Below are positions 9,005-16,302 of a stretch of DNA of 64,000 nucleotides, piece after piece (the first letter of the stretch is position 1; each line of letters starts with the position of its first letter). The stretch covers positions 372,001-436,000 of the forward strand of contig NZ_JH109152.1 in the NCBI RefSeq assembly GCF_000190755.2, written 5' to 3'. The notes under the pieces are model-generated. The model had not been told where the DNA came from and did no database searches. It saw nothing but the letters and a program-made list of their open reading frames with translations. This DNA comes from Methylobacter tundripaludum SV96. GTDB lineage: Bacteria > Pseudomonadota > Gammaproteobacteria > Methylococcales > Methylomonadaceae. The translations under genes were made by a program, and so were the position numbers.

Positions 9005-11079
9005 TGAATACCACAGTAAGTGCAGGCGTACAACGTTGGCAACAACGCTTTAAAGAAGACGCGCTGATTGCTTTAGATGCTGCTTTAGTCGGACGCATGA
9101 GCTTGGGGCAATACGACCGCGCTCGTCCGGCCGAAGCCTTGGTGCAAATGCTGTTGCCAACCGATCTTCCGCTTGCCGATACCGCTATGCAAACTTGGCT
9201 GAAACAGCATTTGTCCAAGCCAATGCCCGACGATTTAAGCCCTAAACGTTATGCCGACGCCTTAGTCGAAGCCTTCCGCACCATTCATTTATTGCCGCTG
9301 CCCAACACGAGCAACTGGTGCATGGAACGCCCTGCGGAATTACGCGCTTGGTTGCGGAATTTTACCTTAGACAGCAGCCGCGACCCCGAAGCCGCTTTGC
9401 TGGTCATGTTAGCGCACGGGCAAAACGACCGGCGTTTGTTGTTCACTTGGATGGATGTGATTCGTCGTGGTCGCCCTGTTGAACACGTTCGCCATGCCTT
9501 ATTAGGTTTACGCAAAATGCCCGCCGATGATAACGGCGTGGTAGAACGCGGTTTGCCCAAAGCTTTATTGCGCGGTTTGTTGGATTATGGCGAAACTTTA
9601 GTAAAAGCAGGCGATAAAAAAGGCAAGCCGTGGCTGGAAGAAGTGGATTTTCTTGCCGCTGTTTATCCGATGAGTCCAGAAAAATGGGGAAGGTGTTTTC
9701 GTGACGTTTTGCAAGCACGGGATGTGTCGAAAGATGTGCATAACTGGCTGGATAGTCGTTTTCGTGTCACTGTCAATAAGCAAGACAAAACACCCGCAAA
9801 AGGTTTTATTGAACCGCCTCATGGAAAAAATGATTTAGAACCTTTATTGCTCAGAATGCAAAAAGATTTTGCAGGCACGCGCTCGGCTTTAATCGCTTTG
9901 TTTGATAAACACCGCCGTTATGCTCAAGACAGCGGCGATAGTTATTATTTAGTGCGTAGTTTTTGCAGTGCAGGTGAAAAATTATTAAAACACGACCCGC
10001 AGTGGGCGCGGGAATTAGCCCACGAAGCAGTTCGCTGGGAACCAAGCAATCATCACAGTTGGTCGTTATTAGCCCGTGCATTAGAAGCCGAAGGCGATTG
10101 GCGGCGTGCTGAAGCGGTGTATTGGAATGCACGGCGACGCTTTCCGCATGATGTTCAACGTCATAATCAATTAGGTCACGCTTTGCTGTTACACGGTCAA
10201 GAAGAATTAGGTGAAACTGTATTTCGTCAAGCGACTCAGTTATTTCCAAATGACCCTTTTGCTTGGTCTGAATTAGGACATAGTTTGCGCGTCACAGGAC
10301 GTTATGAATCAGCAGTAGCCGTGTATAAAGAAGCGCAACAAATGGGCTTTAATCGTAACCCTATTATTGCCAATGCTTTAACAGATACCTTGCTTGATTT
10401 GAATGATGTAGTGAGGGCAGAAACTGCTTTGCAATGGGCAGAACAAATCATGCCTGATGATGACAGAAACCAACGAATGTTGTCACAAATTCAACGGCGG
10501 TTTAGCCAAGCAAAAAACGGTACGCCCATGCCGTCTAAAAAATTACTTCCACCGAAAGAAACAATAAGCGGCAATCTTCGCGACTTAGCCGACATTACCG
10601 GTACGGATTTAAGCCATGCCGTACCGCTTGGCAAAGCTCGTTTATTGCGTTGGCAAGGCGCGGACGGTTTAGCCAAAGCGCGGACGGAATTAAACGCATT
10701 GCATGACGGCAGTGCTAAATTGATTGAAGAAGGTTTAATAGTCAGTGCAGAACAAGGCTGGCAAGCCGCGTTTGAGTATTTTGATAATTGTTGGGAAAAC
10801 TATGCAGGCGACGGTGCATTGCGGGTACACCGCTTACGCGCACAACATCGCGCAGGTGAAACCGTAGACTGGTCACGAGAAAGAACTCAATATCCCGATT
10901 TATTGCCTGTGATTTATACCGAAGAAAATAACCGTCCACCGAATTATCAGTTTCATTTACCTGAATCTGAATTAAGCGAAGAACAAAAACAGCAATTGTG
11001 GTTTAGTGGTTTAGTAGATAACGAATCTTTGCGCGATTGGGTTGAAGAAGATTTTTTAACTGCCAGACAAGTGGCATAA
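9001..11079 (+). CDS. Tetratricopeptide-repeat protein, second gene of a two-gene unit
   Basis: 692 residues. Several TPR-type helix pairs are readable between about residues 330 and 500: PSNHHSWSLLARALEAEGDW, then RRFPHDVQRHNQLGHALLLH, then NDPFAWSELGHSLRVTGRY, spaced near 34 residues. The first ~300 residues contain no motif I can name, and the end is acidic. TPR arrays are protein-binding scaffolds, so a partner, most likely the 323-residue product encoded just upstream, is expected. The unit is bounded by dispersed repeats B and C and sits between the PD-(D/E)XK protein and the integron-like cassettes. An anti-phage or stress role is an inference from location only. Confidence 0.65.
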   Translation: MMNTTVSAGVQRWQQRFKEDALIALDAALVGRMSLGQYDRARPAEALVQMLLPTDLPLADTAMQTWLKQHLSKPMPDDLSPKRYADALVEAFRTIHLLPLPNTSNWCMERPAELRAWLRNFTLDSSRDPEAALLVMLAHGQNDRRLLFTWMDVIRRGRPVEHVRHALLGLRKMPADDNGVVERGLPKALLRGLLDYGETLVKAGDKKGKPWLEEVDFLAAVYPMSPEKWGRCFRDVLQARDVSKDVHNWLDSRFRVTVNKQDKTPAKGFIEPPHGKNDLEPLLLRMQKDFAGTRSALIALFDKHRRYAQDSGDSYYLVRSFCSAGEKLLKHDPQWARELAHEAVRWEPSNHHSWSLLARALEAEGDWRRAEAVYWNARRRFPHDVQRHNQLGHALLLHGQEELGETVFRQATQLFPNDPFAWSELGHSLRVTGRYESAVAVYKEAQQMGFNRNPIIANALTDTLLDLNDVVRAETALQWAEQIMPDDDRNQRMLSQIQRRFSQAKNGTPMPSKKLLPPKETISGNLRDLADITGTDLSHAVPLGKARLLRWQGADGLAKARTELNALHDGSAKLIEEGLIVSAEQGWQAAFEYFDNCWENYAGDGALRVHRLRAQHRAGETVDWSRERTQYPDLLPVIYTEENNRPPNYQFHLPESELSEEQKQQLWFSGLVDNESLRDWVEEDFLTARQVA

Positions 11080-11270
11080 CTCAGTTTGCCATCAAGCTCA
11101 TAAAGCAAATTAAGCCAGATTAAGCCGCCAGCTGTAACTCTTGTTTTACTATCGGGTGCCGGATCATAACAAAGTAGGAGCCAGATCTTGCAATCAAGCA
11201 TCTACTGTTAAACTGACAGACAGGTATCTATCTAATTGCTGTCACTGGTGGTAGAAGCACGGTCGTCCGC

Positions 11271-11320
11271 AATTGGCCGAACTGCGGCATTCGTGACAGG
11301 CCGGACTCGACCCAAATCGG
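11271..11320 (+). repeat. Dispersed island repeat, copy C
   Basis: TGGCCGAACTGCGGCATTCG, then TGACAGGCCGGACTCGACCC. Copies C and D are the best matched pair. The repeat lies in the 455-bp stretch 11080-11534, which otherwise holds no gene I can support. It precedes the cassette 5' boundary at 11477-11509. Confidence 0.8.
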
Positions 11321-11476
11321 CCTTTTACTGTAAATATCTGATTGGCGGGTTAGTGCTGCATAACTGACTGTCGTCAAGATAAAAAGAAACTGTATATCAT
11401 CCGATACGGAAAGCTATATAGTTTGCATTCTGAGGAAATTTGCAAAGTTTATTGCTTAGAGTGTGTCGATCAGTAT

Positions 11477-11509
11477 GATATACAGGAACTATATAATTGT
11501 TTGTTAGGC
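11477..11509 (+). other. Integron-type 5' boundary (attI-like), copy 1
   Basis: GATATACAG, CTATATAATT and TTGTTAGGC in order, ending in the core site GTTAGGC (11503-11509), which fits GTTRRRY. A near copy with the same three blocks lies at 13433-13464, also ending in a GTTRRRY core just before a gene. TATAAT inside it could also serve as a -10 box. The reverse complement of this core, GCCTAAC, is found at the far end of the first cassette (11763), as expected for a circularisable gene cassette. Confidence 0.55.
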
Positions 11510-11534
11510 TTTTAAAAACTCAGGAGATTGAAAT

Positions 11535-11747
11535 ATGGCAACAATGACAGATTGCACTCTAAACGGTGCGGTAGTTGATATAGATGCTGCAATTGATATG
11601 AAAGATACGGCTGATTCAACCCCAGATTTCCGCTGCAATGAATGTAATCAACCAGTTCGTCCTCATCGTTCAGGAGGTCATGTCTCAGCTCATTTTGAAC
11701 ATCTTGAGCGCAACCCTAATTGTTCACAAAGCCATGTTGCAAGCTAA
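11535..11747 (+). CDS. Small CxxC zinc-ribbon-like cassette protein
   Basis: 70 residues with Shine-Dalgarno AGGAGA seven bases before ATG. After an acidic N-terminal third, the protein shows FRCNECNQPVRPHRSGGH, then AHFEHLERNPNC and a final SH, so a likely zinc site made of C-x2-C, with His and Cys further on. Function unknown. It sits between a GTTAGGC core (11503) and the matching R'' box GCCTAAC (11763) and so fills one integron-type cassette. Small proteins of this look are frequent cassette cargo. Confidence 0.65.
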   Translation: MATMTDCTLNGAVVDIDAAIDMKDTADSTPDFRCNECNQPVRPHRSGGHVSAHFEHLERNPNCSQSHVAS

Positions 11748-11762
11748 GTTTATCCATTGTTA

Positions 11763-11794
11763 GCCTAACCCTGCGGCCAAGCGGGACGCTAGAC
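11763..11794 (+). other. attC remnant of cassette 1 (central part deleted)
   Basis: Starts with R'' GCCTAAC, continues with CCTGCGGCCAAGCGGGACG, the usual left arm of an attC, and then jumps to GCTAGAC, a one-base variant of a GTTRRRY core. At 32 bp it is shorter than a functional attC (57 bp or more), so the right arm appears to be lost and cassettes 1 and 2 are fused. Confidence 0.6.
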
Positions 11795-11815
11795 ATTTCA
11801 AACCAAGGAGTCGAA

Positions 11816-12418
11816 ATGGCACTTTCATTAGGCAATCTTCTCGAAAACTTAGATCGCCGCATTGATTGCGATACTTTGGACGAGTTTCGAGATCACCTAG
11901 AAACATCAATAAGGCGTAGAGAAAAATCTCTCGAAAGTGAGTATTCATCTCTCACCGTTGAGAAATTTGAAGACCCCCGCGATATTAATGGCTACAGAAT
12001 GCATCTCGAAGACCAGATGTACTTTGCAGGCGAGGTAAGAAATCTTGGCAATGAGTTATGTATAGTTGCGCTATACAAGCAAATCGAGTTGCACACGAAA
12101 CGTGTTGCGAAAAGAACATTCCCAACACTCAATGAACGAGAGCTATTCAACATCGTCTCTTTGAATGCGGCCCTTCCATTTGATATCGAAGTACTTCCTC
12201 AATTCACAGCACTTGACGAGCTACGTTTGATCAACAATGCGATCAAGCACGAGGGGCTCGTTTCACCAGATTTAGCAAAGAAATTTCCAGCTTGGATAGC
12301 GGGGGAGGAATTAAAGGGTCTGGATAAGTGCTATGAGCGACTACTGCCTCTCGTGCAGGATTACTTAAAAGCGTTTGTGTCTATAGCATATGCCAATTCA
12401 ACAAAGTTCAAGATCTAA
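11816..12418 (+). CDS. Cassette protein of unknown function, HEPN-like motif
   Basis: The start is ATG 11816, preceded by AAGGAG at 11805; a longer frame from 11720 would run through the attC remnant and is rejected. 200 residues, helical and charged. The region DELRLINNAIKHEG resembles the R-N-x-x-x-H type active site seen in HEPN ribonucleases and their relatives, but the Arg and His spacing is not exact. The stop lies inside the R'' box of the following attC, typical of tightly packed cassettes. No membrane segments. Function unknown. Confidence 0.6.
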   Translation: MALSLGNLLENLDRRIDCDTLDEFRDHLETSIRRREKSLESEYSSLTVEKFEDPRDINGYRMHLEDQMYFAGEVRNLGNELCIVALYKQIELHTKRVAKRTFPTLNERELFNIVSLNAALPFDIEVLPQFTALDELRLINNAIKHEGLVSPDLAKKFPAWIAGEELKGLDKCYERLLPLVQDYLKAFVSIAYANSTKFKI

Positions 12419-12481
12419 TCTTACGGTCAAGACGGACTGCGCGAATAAGACCTCGCGCAGCCCCTTACCTCAACGTTATGC
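12413..12481 (+). other. attC site of cassette 2
   Basis: 69 bp. R'' is the degenerate ATCTAAT overlapping the stop codon. A perfect inner stem CTGCGCG / CGCGCAG follows, and the site ends with the core GTTATGC (12475-12481). The reverse complement GCATAAC recurs at the end of the next cassette (13047), the expected relation for integron cassettes. Confidence 0.7.
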
Positions 12482-12497
12482 GTAAAAGGAAGGCCGC

Positions 12498-13052
12498 GTG
12501 ACTAATACGGAAACTAGCATGAGGGAAATGAGGCACATCGTTACTCTATTCTCCAAGAGCAGTGATTTTGACGAGCAGTGGATATTGTTCAAAGCTTATT
12601 TAAATACAGCGCATTCCCTTTCCGATAACGACAGCGTGGCGAAAGTGAACTTCCAGCAAAACGAATTAATGAACTTCGCATTGGTACTTCGCAACATATT
12701 GCATCACCAACCAGCGAAATGGCACTTCGGCAAACATGATGTGCAACCAACATCGATGTCATTTAATTTTTCTCAAAATGCGGGGGTAAATTTCTCCGCA
12801 GAACTGTCGCTTGTGATCCAGAAAAATACGCTGGAGGGGCAGGAACTTCAGAAAATTTTGGGTGACAATTCAAAAAAACAACTCGCGGTTCTTCGTGCAT
12901 CGCTGGAAAAAGTTAACAGACATGTAATTATTGTCTTGAGTCTAATGCAACAGGTTCAAGAGTATGTCGAGCAATACTGCAAAAACCAAGGCCAATACAC
13001 AGAACGCTATGACAACGAACCCCATGGGTACACACTCATACAAAACGCATAA
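12498..13052 (+). CDS. Cassette protein of unknown function with HEPN-like RNxxxH motif
   Basis: 184 residues from a GTG start with a good Shine-Dalgarno (AAGGAAGG, 12487-12494). It contains NFALVLRNILHHQPAKWHFG, an R-N-x-x-H-H arrangement like the R-x4-6-H signature of HEPN ribonucleases, in an otherwise helical protein. No signal peptide or membrane segment. The stop codon lies within the R'' box GCATAAC of its attC. The cassette as a whole runs from the core at 12475 to the core at 13129. A toxin or RNA-targeting activity is possible but unproven. Confidence 0.6.
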   Translation: MTNTETSMREMRHIVTLFSKSSDFDEQWILFKAYLNTAHSLSDNDSVAKVNFQQNELMNFALVLRNILHHQPAKWHFGKHDVQPTSMSFNFSQNAGVNFSAELSLVIQKNTLEGQELQKILGDNSKKQLAVLRASLEKVNRHVIIVLSLMQQVQEYVEQYCKNQGQYTERYDNEPHGYTLIQNA

Positions 13053-13135
13053 CGTGGCGCTCAACCGGAGCGCCGTTATAATGCGTTTTGTTTTTTCAGT
13101 TTTCCGGGCCGCACCCGGTTAGCGCTACGTTAAGC
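13047..13135 (+). other. attC site of cassette 3
   Basis: 89 bp and the clearest attC in the window: R'' GCATAAC, left arm GTGGCGCTCAACCGG, right arm CCGGTTAGCGCTAC, and core GTTAAGC (13129-13135). The two arms pair with an unpaired extra base and a mismatch, the asymmetry by which integron integrases choose the strand. Confidence 0.85.
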
Positions 13136-13146
13136 GAGCAATTTGT

Positions 13147-13230
13147 GACCCATAGCAGCCGTTCGAAAATGTACTATGAATGGCAGAAGATGGCCGAACT
13201 GCGGCATTCGCGACAGGCAGGACTCGACCC
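13147..13230 (+). repeat. Dispersed island repeat, copy D
   Basis: TGGCCGAACTGCGGCATTCG then CGACAGGCAGGACTCGACCC (13191-13230), nearly identical to copy C. An extra upstream block GACCCATAGCAGCCGTTCG belongs to the same element and has a partial match at about 31480. It lies in the 435-bp stretch 13053-13488, which otherwise carries an attC, an attI-like boundary and no gene. Confidence 0.8.
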
Positions 13231-13432
13231 GTTGCAGTCTTTCACTCGAATTTTTTGGATGACAATAATTAGCAGCATAGCGGTCAGTTGCTGAGTTGCT
13301 TGACCAAGTCAGTCGCAAAAATAGGTATTGAAGTTATCCAGACCTGTTTATCGTGAAAATTACGTATGTTATCCCGCCTAGAACTACAACGCTTTCAGAA
13401 AAATTGTTTTGATGCTGTGTTCTAGTGTGTAA

Positions 13433-13464
13433 GATATGCAGATCTATATAATTAATTGTTAAAT
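13433..13464 (+). other. Integron-type 5' boundary (attI-like), copy 2
   Basis: GATATGCAG, CTATATAATT, TTGTTAAAT: the same three blocks as at 11477-11509, ending in the core GTTAAAT (13458-13464, fits GTTRRRY). The reverse complement ATTTAAC lies at 14057, directly behind the gene that follows, so 13459 to about 14125 has the outline of one cassette. Confidence 0.55.
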
Positions 13465-13488
13465 TGCACAGGCTAATACCGAGGATAC

Positions 13489-14046
13489 ATGGACGCACTT
13501 ACGTTTATTTCTGAATTAATAAAAGCGGTAGCTTGGCCGGTTACCGCTATAGCCTTGGTTGTACTTCTTCGAAAACCTATTGTTGAACTCATTCCTTTAT
13601 TGAGGCGGCTAAAGTATAAAGAACTTGAGCTAGAGTTTGCTCAAGAGGTTTCAGAGTTAAAAGCAGAAGTTGAAGCAATAGCGAAAGAAAAAGGAGAGGA
13701 AGCCCCATCTATTGCTTCCACCTCATCGAACCTGCTTAATCTAGTCGCCTTTTCAACTCGTGCAGCAATATTGGAGGCATGGCTGGAAGTAGAGACGGCC
13801 GCAGTGACAGTTGCAAGTTCATTCTGGGGGCAGTCACCAAATGATACTTTTAGAAATATGCCTAAACTTGGTGAATATCTGTTGCAATGCAAAGTAATAG
13901 ATGAAAAGCAACTAGCGGTATTTAACAAGTTACGTCAATTAAGAAATAAGGCTGCACATGCGCAAGATCTCGATCTTAGTGAAAATGATGCAAGATCATA
14001 TGTGCAGCTTGCATCAGATCTTGCGAAACACATTAGAGAGGCATAG
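13489..14046 (+). CDS. Membrane-anchored cassette protein with HEPN/DUF4145-like C-terminus
   Basis: 185 residues. An N-terminal hydrophobic segment (about residues 12-30, AVAWPVTAIALVVLL) anchors the protein. A Glu/Lys-rich coiled coil follows (about 45-68). The C-terminal domain contains VFNKLRQLRNKAAHAQ, the R-N-K-x-A-H motif typical of DUF4145/HEPN-type domains. Proteins of this build are common accessory-gene cargo with no settled function; nuclease activity at a membrane is one possibility. It has a GAGG Shine-Dalgarno six bases before ATG and lies between matched cassette ends GTTAAAT and ATTTAAC. Confidence 0.65.
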   Translation: MDALTFISELIKAVAWPVTAIALVVLLRKPIVELIPLLRRLKYKELELEFAQEVSELKAEVEAIAKEKGEEAPSIASTSSNLLNLVAFSTRAAILEAWLEVETAAVTVASSFWGQSPNDTFRNMPKLGEYLLQCKVIDEKQLAVFNKLRQLRNKAAHAQDLDLSENDARSYVQLASDLAKHIREA

Positions 14047-14056
14047 TGCAGGTGCA

Positions 14057-14125
14057 ATTTAACAAACAGCTTCAGCGGATCGATTTACATTGGGCTCCCA
14101 TTGCCCGCTGATCTGAGCGTCAGTA
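14057..14125 (+). other. Degenerate attC site of cassette 4
   Basis: R'' ATTTAAC (14057-14063) is the exact reverse complement of the core at 13458. Arms TTCAGCGG and CCGCTGATCTGA can pair. The expected terminal GTTRRRY is mutated (GCGTCAGTA), so the site is probably no longer a good substrate. The CBASS genes follow 18 bp later. Confidence 0.6.
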
Positions 14126-14142
14126 TTTTAATAGGATAATCA

Positions 14143-15021
14143 ATGAGCTTAGAAGATAAATTGTCCGGATGGACAGGCCCTTCGAGTAACATGGAGCAGG
14201 ACAAGCAGGATAGAACCGAGCGGATGATTCGCCAAGCAATAAATTCACACGAACCATTCAATAATTGCTTGTTAAAGGTTTATGCAAAAGGATCTTACGC
14301 TAACAATACTAATGTGCGTTCTGATAGCGATGTGGATATAGCCGTAGAATGCACAGAAGTTCTTTATTGGGAAGAGTCTGAAAAAGGTAGTCATACATCA
14401 GGGAGGAAGCCATATGAAGGAATTTGGACGCCGGCGAAGCTGAGAGCCGAGCTTCTTTCTGCAATGGAAACAAAATTTCCCGGGCAAGTAGATTCGTCTG
14501 GTTCCACTGCAATACAGATAAACTCTAACTCAGCGCGCGTAGATGCTGATGTGGTTCCAAGTTTTAGCTTTCGGTATTACATGAAGTATGGATCGAGAGA
14601 TGGAACCAAAATTTTTAAGACCGATGGCAGCAGCATCGTTAATTATCCTGCCCAACAGTTGGATAACGGAATAGCCCAGAACAATAGAACTGGTTATGCC
14701 TATAAAAAAGGAACCCGGCTGTTAAAGCGCATTGAAAATGCGATGGCAGAAGATGGAACATTCCGTGAATTACCATCTTTTTTTATGGAGTGTTTAGCCT
14801 ATAACTGTCCAGACAATGTATTTGCTCATCCAACATGGACCGAATGTCTACGAGCTATGCTTTTACATATTTGGAATAACCTTCAAGGTGATGAACCTAC
14901 CACTGGACGTTGGTTGGAGGTGAATGAATGCTTTTTCCTGTTTCACTCAAATCAAAAATGGACTCGCGAGGATGGGCGCGAGTTTGCTAAAGCGGCCTGG
15001 AACTACTGTGGATTCAAATAA
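14143..15021 (+). CDS. CBASS CD-NTase (cGAS/DncV-like nucleotidyltransferase)
   Basis: 292 residues. The nucleotidyltransferase active site is complete: GSY at about residues 50-52, then SDSDVDIAV with the metal ligands Asp 63 and Asp 65, and RVDADVVPS with the third acidic ligand (Asp 134 or 136). These enzymes make cyclic di- or trinucleotides on phage infection and thereby activate a partner effector. The neighbour overlaps by one base and is a Cap15-like membrane protein, so this is a minimal two-gene (type I) CBASS. No cap2/cap3 or HORMA/TRIP13 genes are present. The clade (CdnB, CdnE or other) cannot be assigned by eye. The gene lies between two degenerate attC-like sites. Confidence 0.88.
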   Translation: MSLEDKLSGWTGPSSNMEQDKQDRTERMIRQAINSHEPFNNCLLKVYAKGSYANNTNVRSDSDVDIAVECTEVLYWEESEKGSHTSGRKPYEGIWTPAKLRAELLSAMETKFPGQVDSSGSTAIQINSNSARVDADVVPSFSFRYYMKYGSRDGTKIFKTDGSSIVNYPAQQLDNGIAQNNRTGYAYKKGTRLLKRIENAMAEDGTFRELPSFFMECLAYNCPDNVFAHPTWTECLRAMLLHIWNNLQGDEPTTGRWLEVNECFFLFHSNQKWTREDGREFAKAAWNYCGFK

Positions 15022-15683
15022 TGCGTAACGTGACAGTTAAAAACTCGCTATATCTGCTGGTCGGAATTTCAGCAGTCGCTTGGTTTTCGCTCGCTTACTT
15101 TGGCGGGCTAGATTTGTCAAAGATAAACGACTTCTTTGGGCTTGTTCCCAAAGTGGTGAGTATTGATCTTTTGATAGTGGCAGCGTTCGTTAAATGGGGA
15201 TGGAAAATAAAGATATTTAGAGGATGGCTTGTTCCTTTTCCAAATTTGAACGGAAGCTGGGTGGGTTTTATATATTCAGATTGGAAAAATCCAAAGACAG
15301 GCGAAAAGCCACCTCCGATACCCGTAATGCTGACTGTGAACCAGTCCTTCTTCCACGTTAGTTGCATGATGCGTACAAGTGAAATGGAAAGCGCTTCATT
15401 TTCTGAGGGATTCCTTATAGACCCTGATCGACAGATTAAAAACTTAGCATATTCCTATACTAGCAAGCCTAGACTAAGTTTAAACGAACGGAGTATTCCC
15501 CATGATGGAACGGCAGTATTCCAGATCATCGAGAGACCAAAACAAAAGCTAAGAGGTAGGTATTGGACGGAAAGATTAACAAAAGGGGAAATTGTTCTCC
15601 AGTATCACTCAAAAGAGCTGCTTGAAGAGCTTCCAGAAGATTTGGGTGAGCATCCCGTGACTGAAAATGAAAATCGACGCTAA
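15021..15683 (+). CDS. cap15: Cap15-like CBASS effector (two membrane helices plus beta-barrel)
   Basis: 220 residues. Two hydrophobic segments (about 8-27 and 41-60) precede a beta-rich domain that begins at LNGSWVGFIYSDWKNP and shows VMLTVNQSFFHVSCMMRTSE, LAYSYTS, GTAVFQI and LRGRYWTERLTKGEIVLQY. This is the build of Cap15, where the barrel binds the cyclic nucleotide and the helices oligomerise to break the inner membrane and abort infection. The ATG overlaps the CD-NTase stop (TAATG), so the genes are coupled. Length and order match known CD-NTase-Cap15 pairs. Confidence is high for family, lower for the exact ligand. Confidence 0.82.
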   Translation: MRNVTVKNSLYLLVGISAVAWFSLAYFGGLDLSKINDFFGLVPKVVSIDLLIVAAFVKWGWKIKIFRGWLVPFPNLNGSWVGFIYSDWKNPKTGEKPPPIPVMLTVNQSFFHVSCMMRTSEMESASFSEGFLIDPDRQIKNLAYSYTSKPRLSLNERSIPHDGTAVFQIIERPKQKLRGRYWTERLTKGEIVLQYHSKELLEELPEDLGEHPVTENENRR

Positions 15684-15745
15684 CACGGTGCTGCTGTCGG
15701 TAAATTTGGAACGCTACGTTTCAAATTTACCGCAGAGCGCGGCGG
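15678..15745 (+). other. attC-like element behind the CBASS genes
   Basis: GCTAAC followed by a strong imperfect hairpin, CTGTCGGTAAATTTG pairing with CAAATTTACCGCAGAG. The outline is that of an attC, but no GTTRRRY core follows, so it is at best decayed. The rest of 15684-16036 contains no gene I can support, only a fragment resembling the first half of the dispersed island repeat near 15790. Confidence 0.45.
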
Positions 15746-16036
15746 AAAAGAGTATAAACCGGCCATTCAGAAATCAACAACGAAGGTCGCAAATTGGCCG
15801 TTTCCAGTCGGTCATTCAACTGGTGGCAGCATGAAATTAATATTTAGCTGCGGCAAAATCAAAGATCATCATTGATCAGCAAAAGTGGACAAAGCTGGTC
15901 GAGGCACTTGAAAATTGCAAACCTCAATGCCCCACGAAGAACTCTTTAAGCAACGCTATTTTTGTTGCTTTCTATCAGTGCTACCATTCCATAAGGAATC
16001 TTTGTGTGGGCAACAGTTCTATAGGTTACATAAGAT

Positions 16037-16237
16037 ATGATGGAAGTCGGGCTTCGTCGGATTGCCGGTGACGCCGGTTATTCAGGTAGCTTTGTTGAGC
16101 ATTATCTCTTGCCCGTCATCTATCCTGCCGGACTTACGAGAGACATTCAATTTGGGCTGGCGGGTTTGGTAATACTCATCAACGTTGCGATATATGGCCA
16201 GCTTGTTTATCGATGGCAGGTTTCCCGATCAAAATAG
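16037..16237 (+). pseudogene. 3' remnant of a DUF2784 membrane protein gene
   Basis: 66 residues that match only the end of DUF2784 proteins: AGDAGYSGSFVEHYLLPVIY, PAGLTR, then a final hydrophobic helix (GLAGLVILINVAIYGQLVY). The usual N-terminal half with further membrane segments is missing and is not present upstream in another frame. This marks the likely right end of the accessory island, with the gene's front part replaced by island DNA. It may still be translated from ATG 16037, but function is doubtful. Confidence 0.65.
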
Positions 16238-16302
16238 TCGGAGAAGCAAGTAACAACACGTAAGGCAGGCTGCGGATTCCCTGATTTTTTCAGACTTTAT
16301 TG

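Noticed and set aside
11720-11815. N-terminal extension of the second cassette gene
   Set aside because: It runs through the attC remnant; AAGGAG and ATG at 11816 give a normal start.
1-16036. A tRNA gene as island attachment site
   Set aside because: No cloverleaf-like sequence or CCA-ending tRNA 3' part was found near either integrase or the right border.
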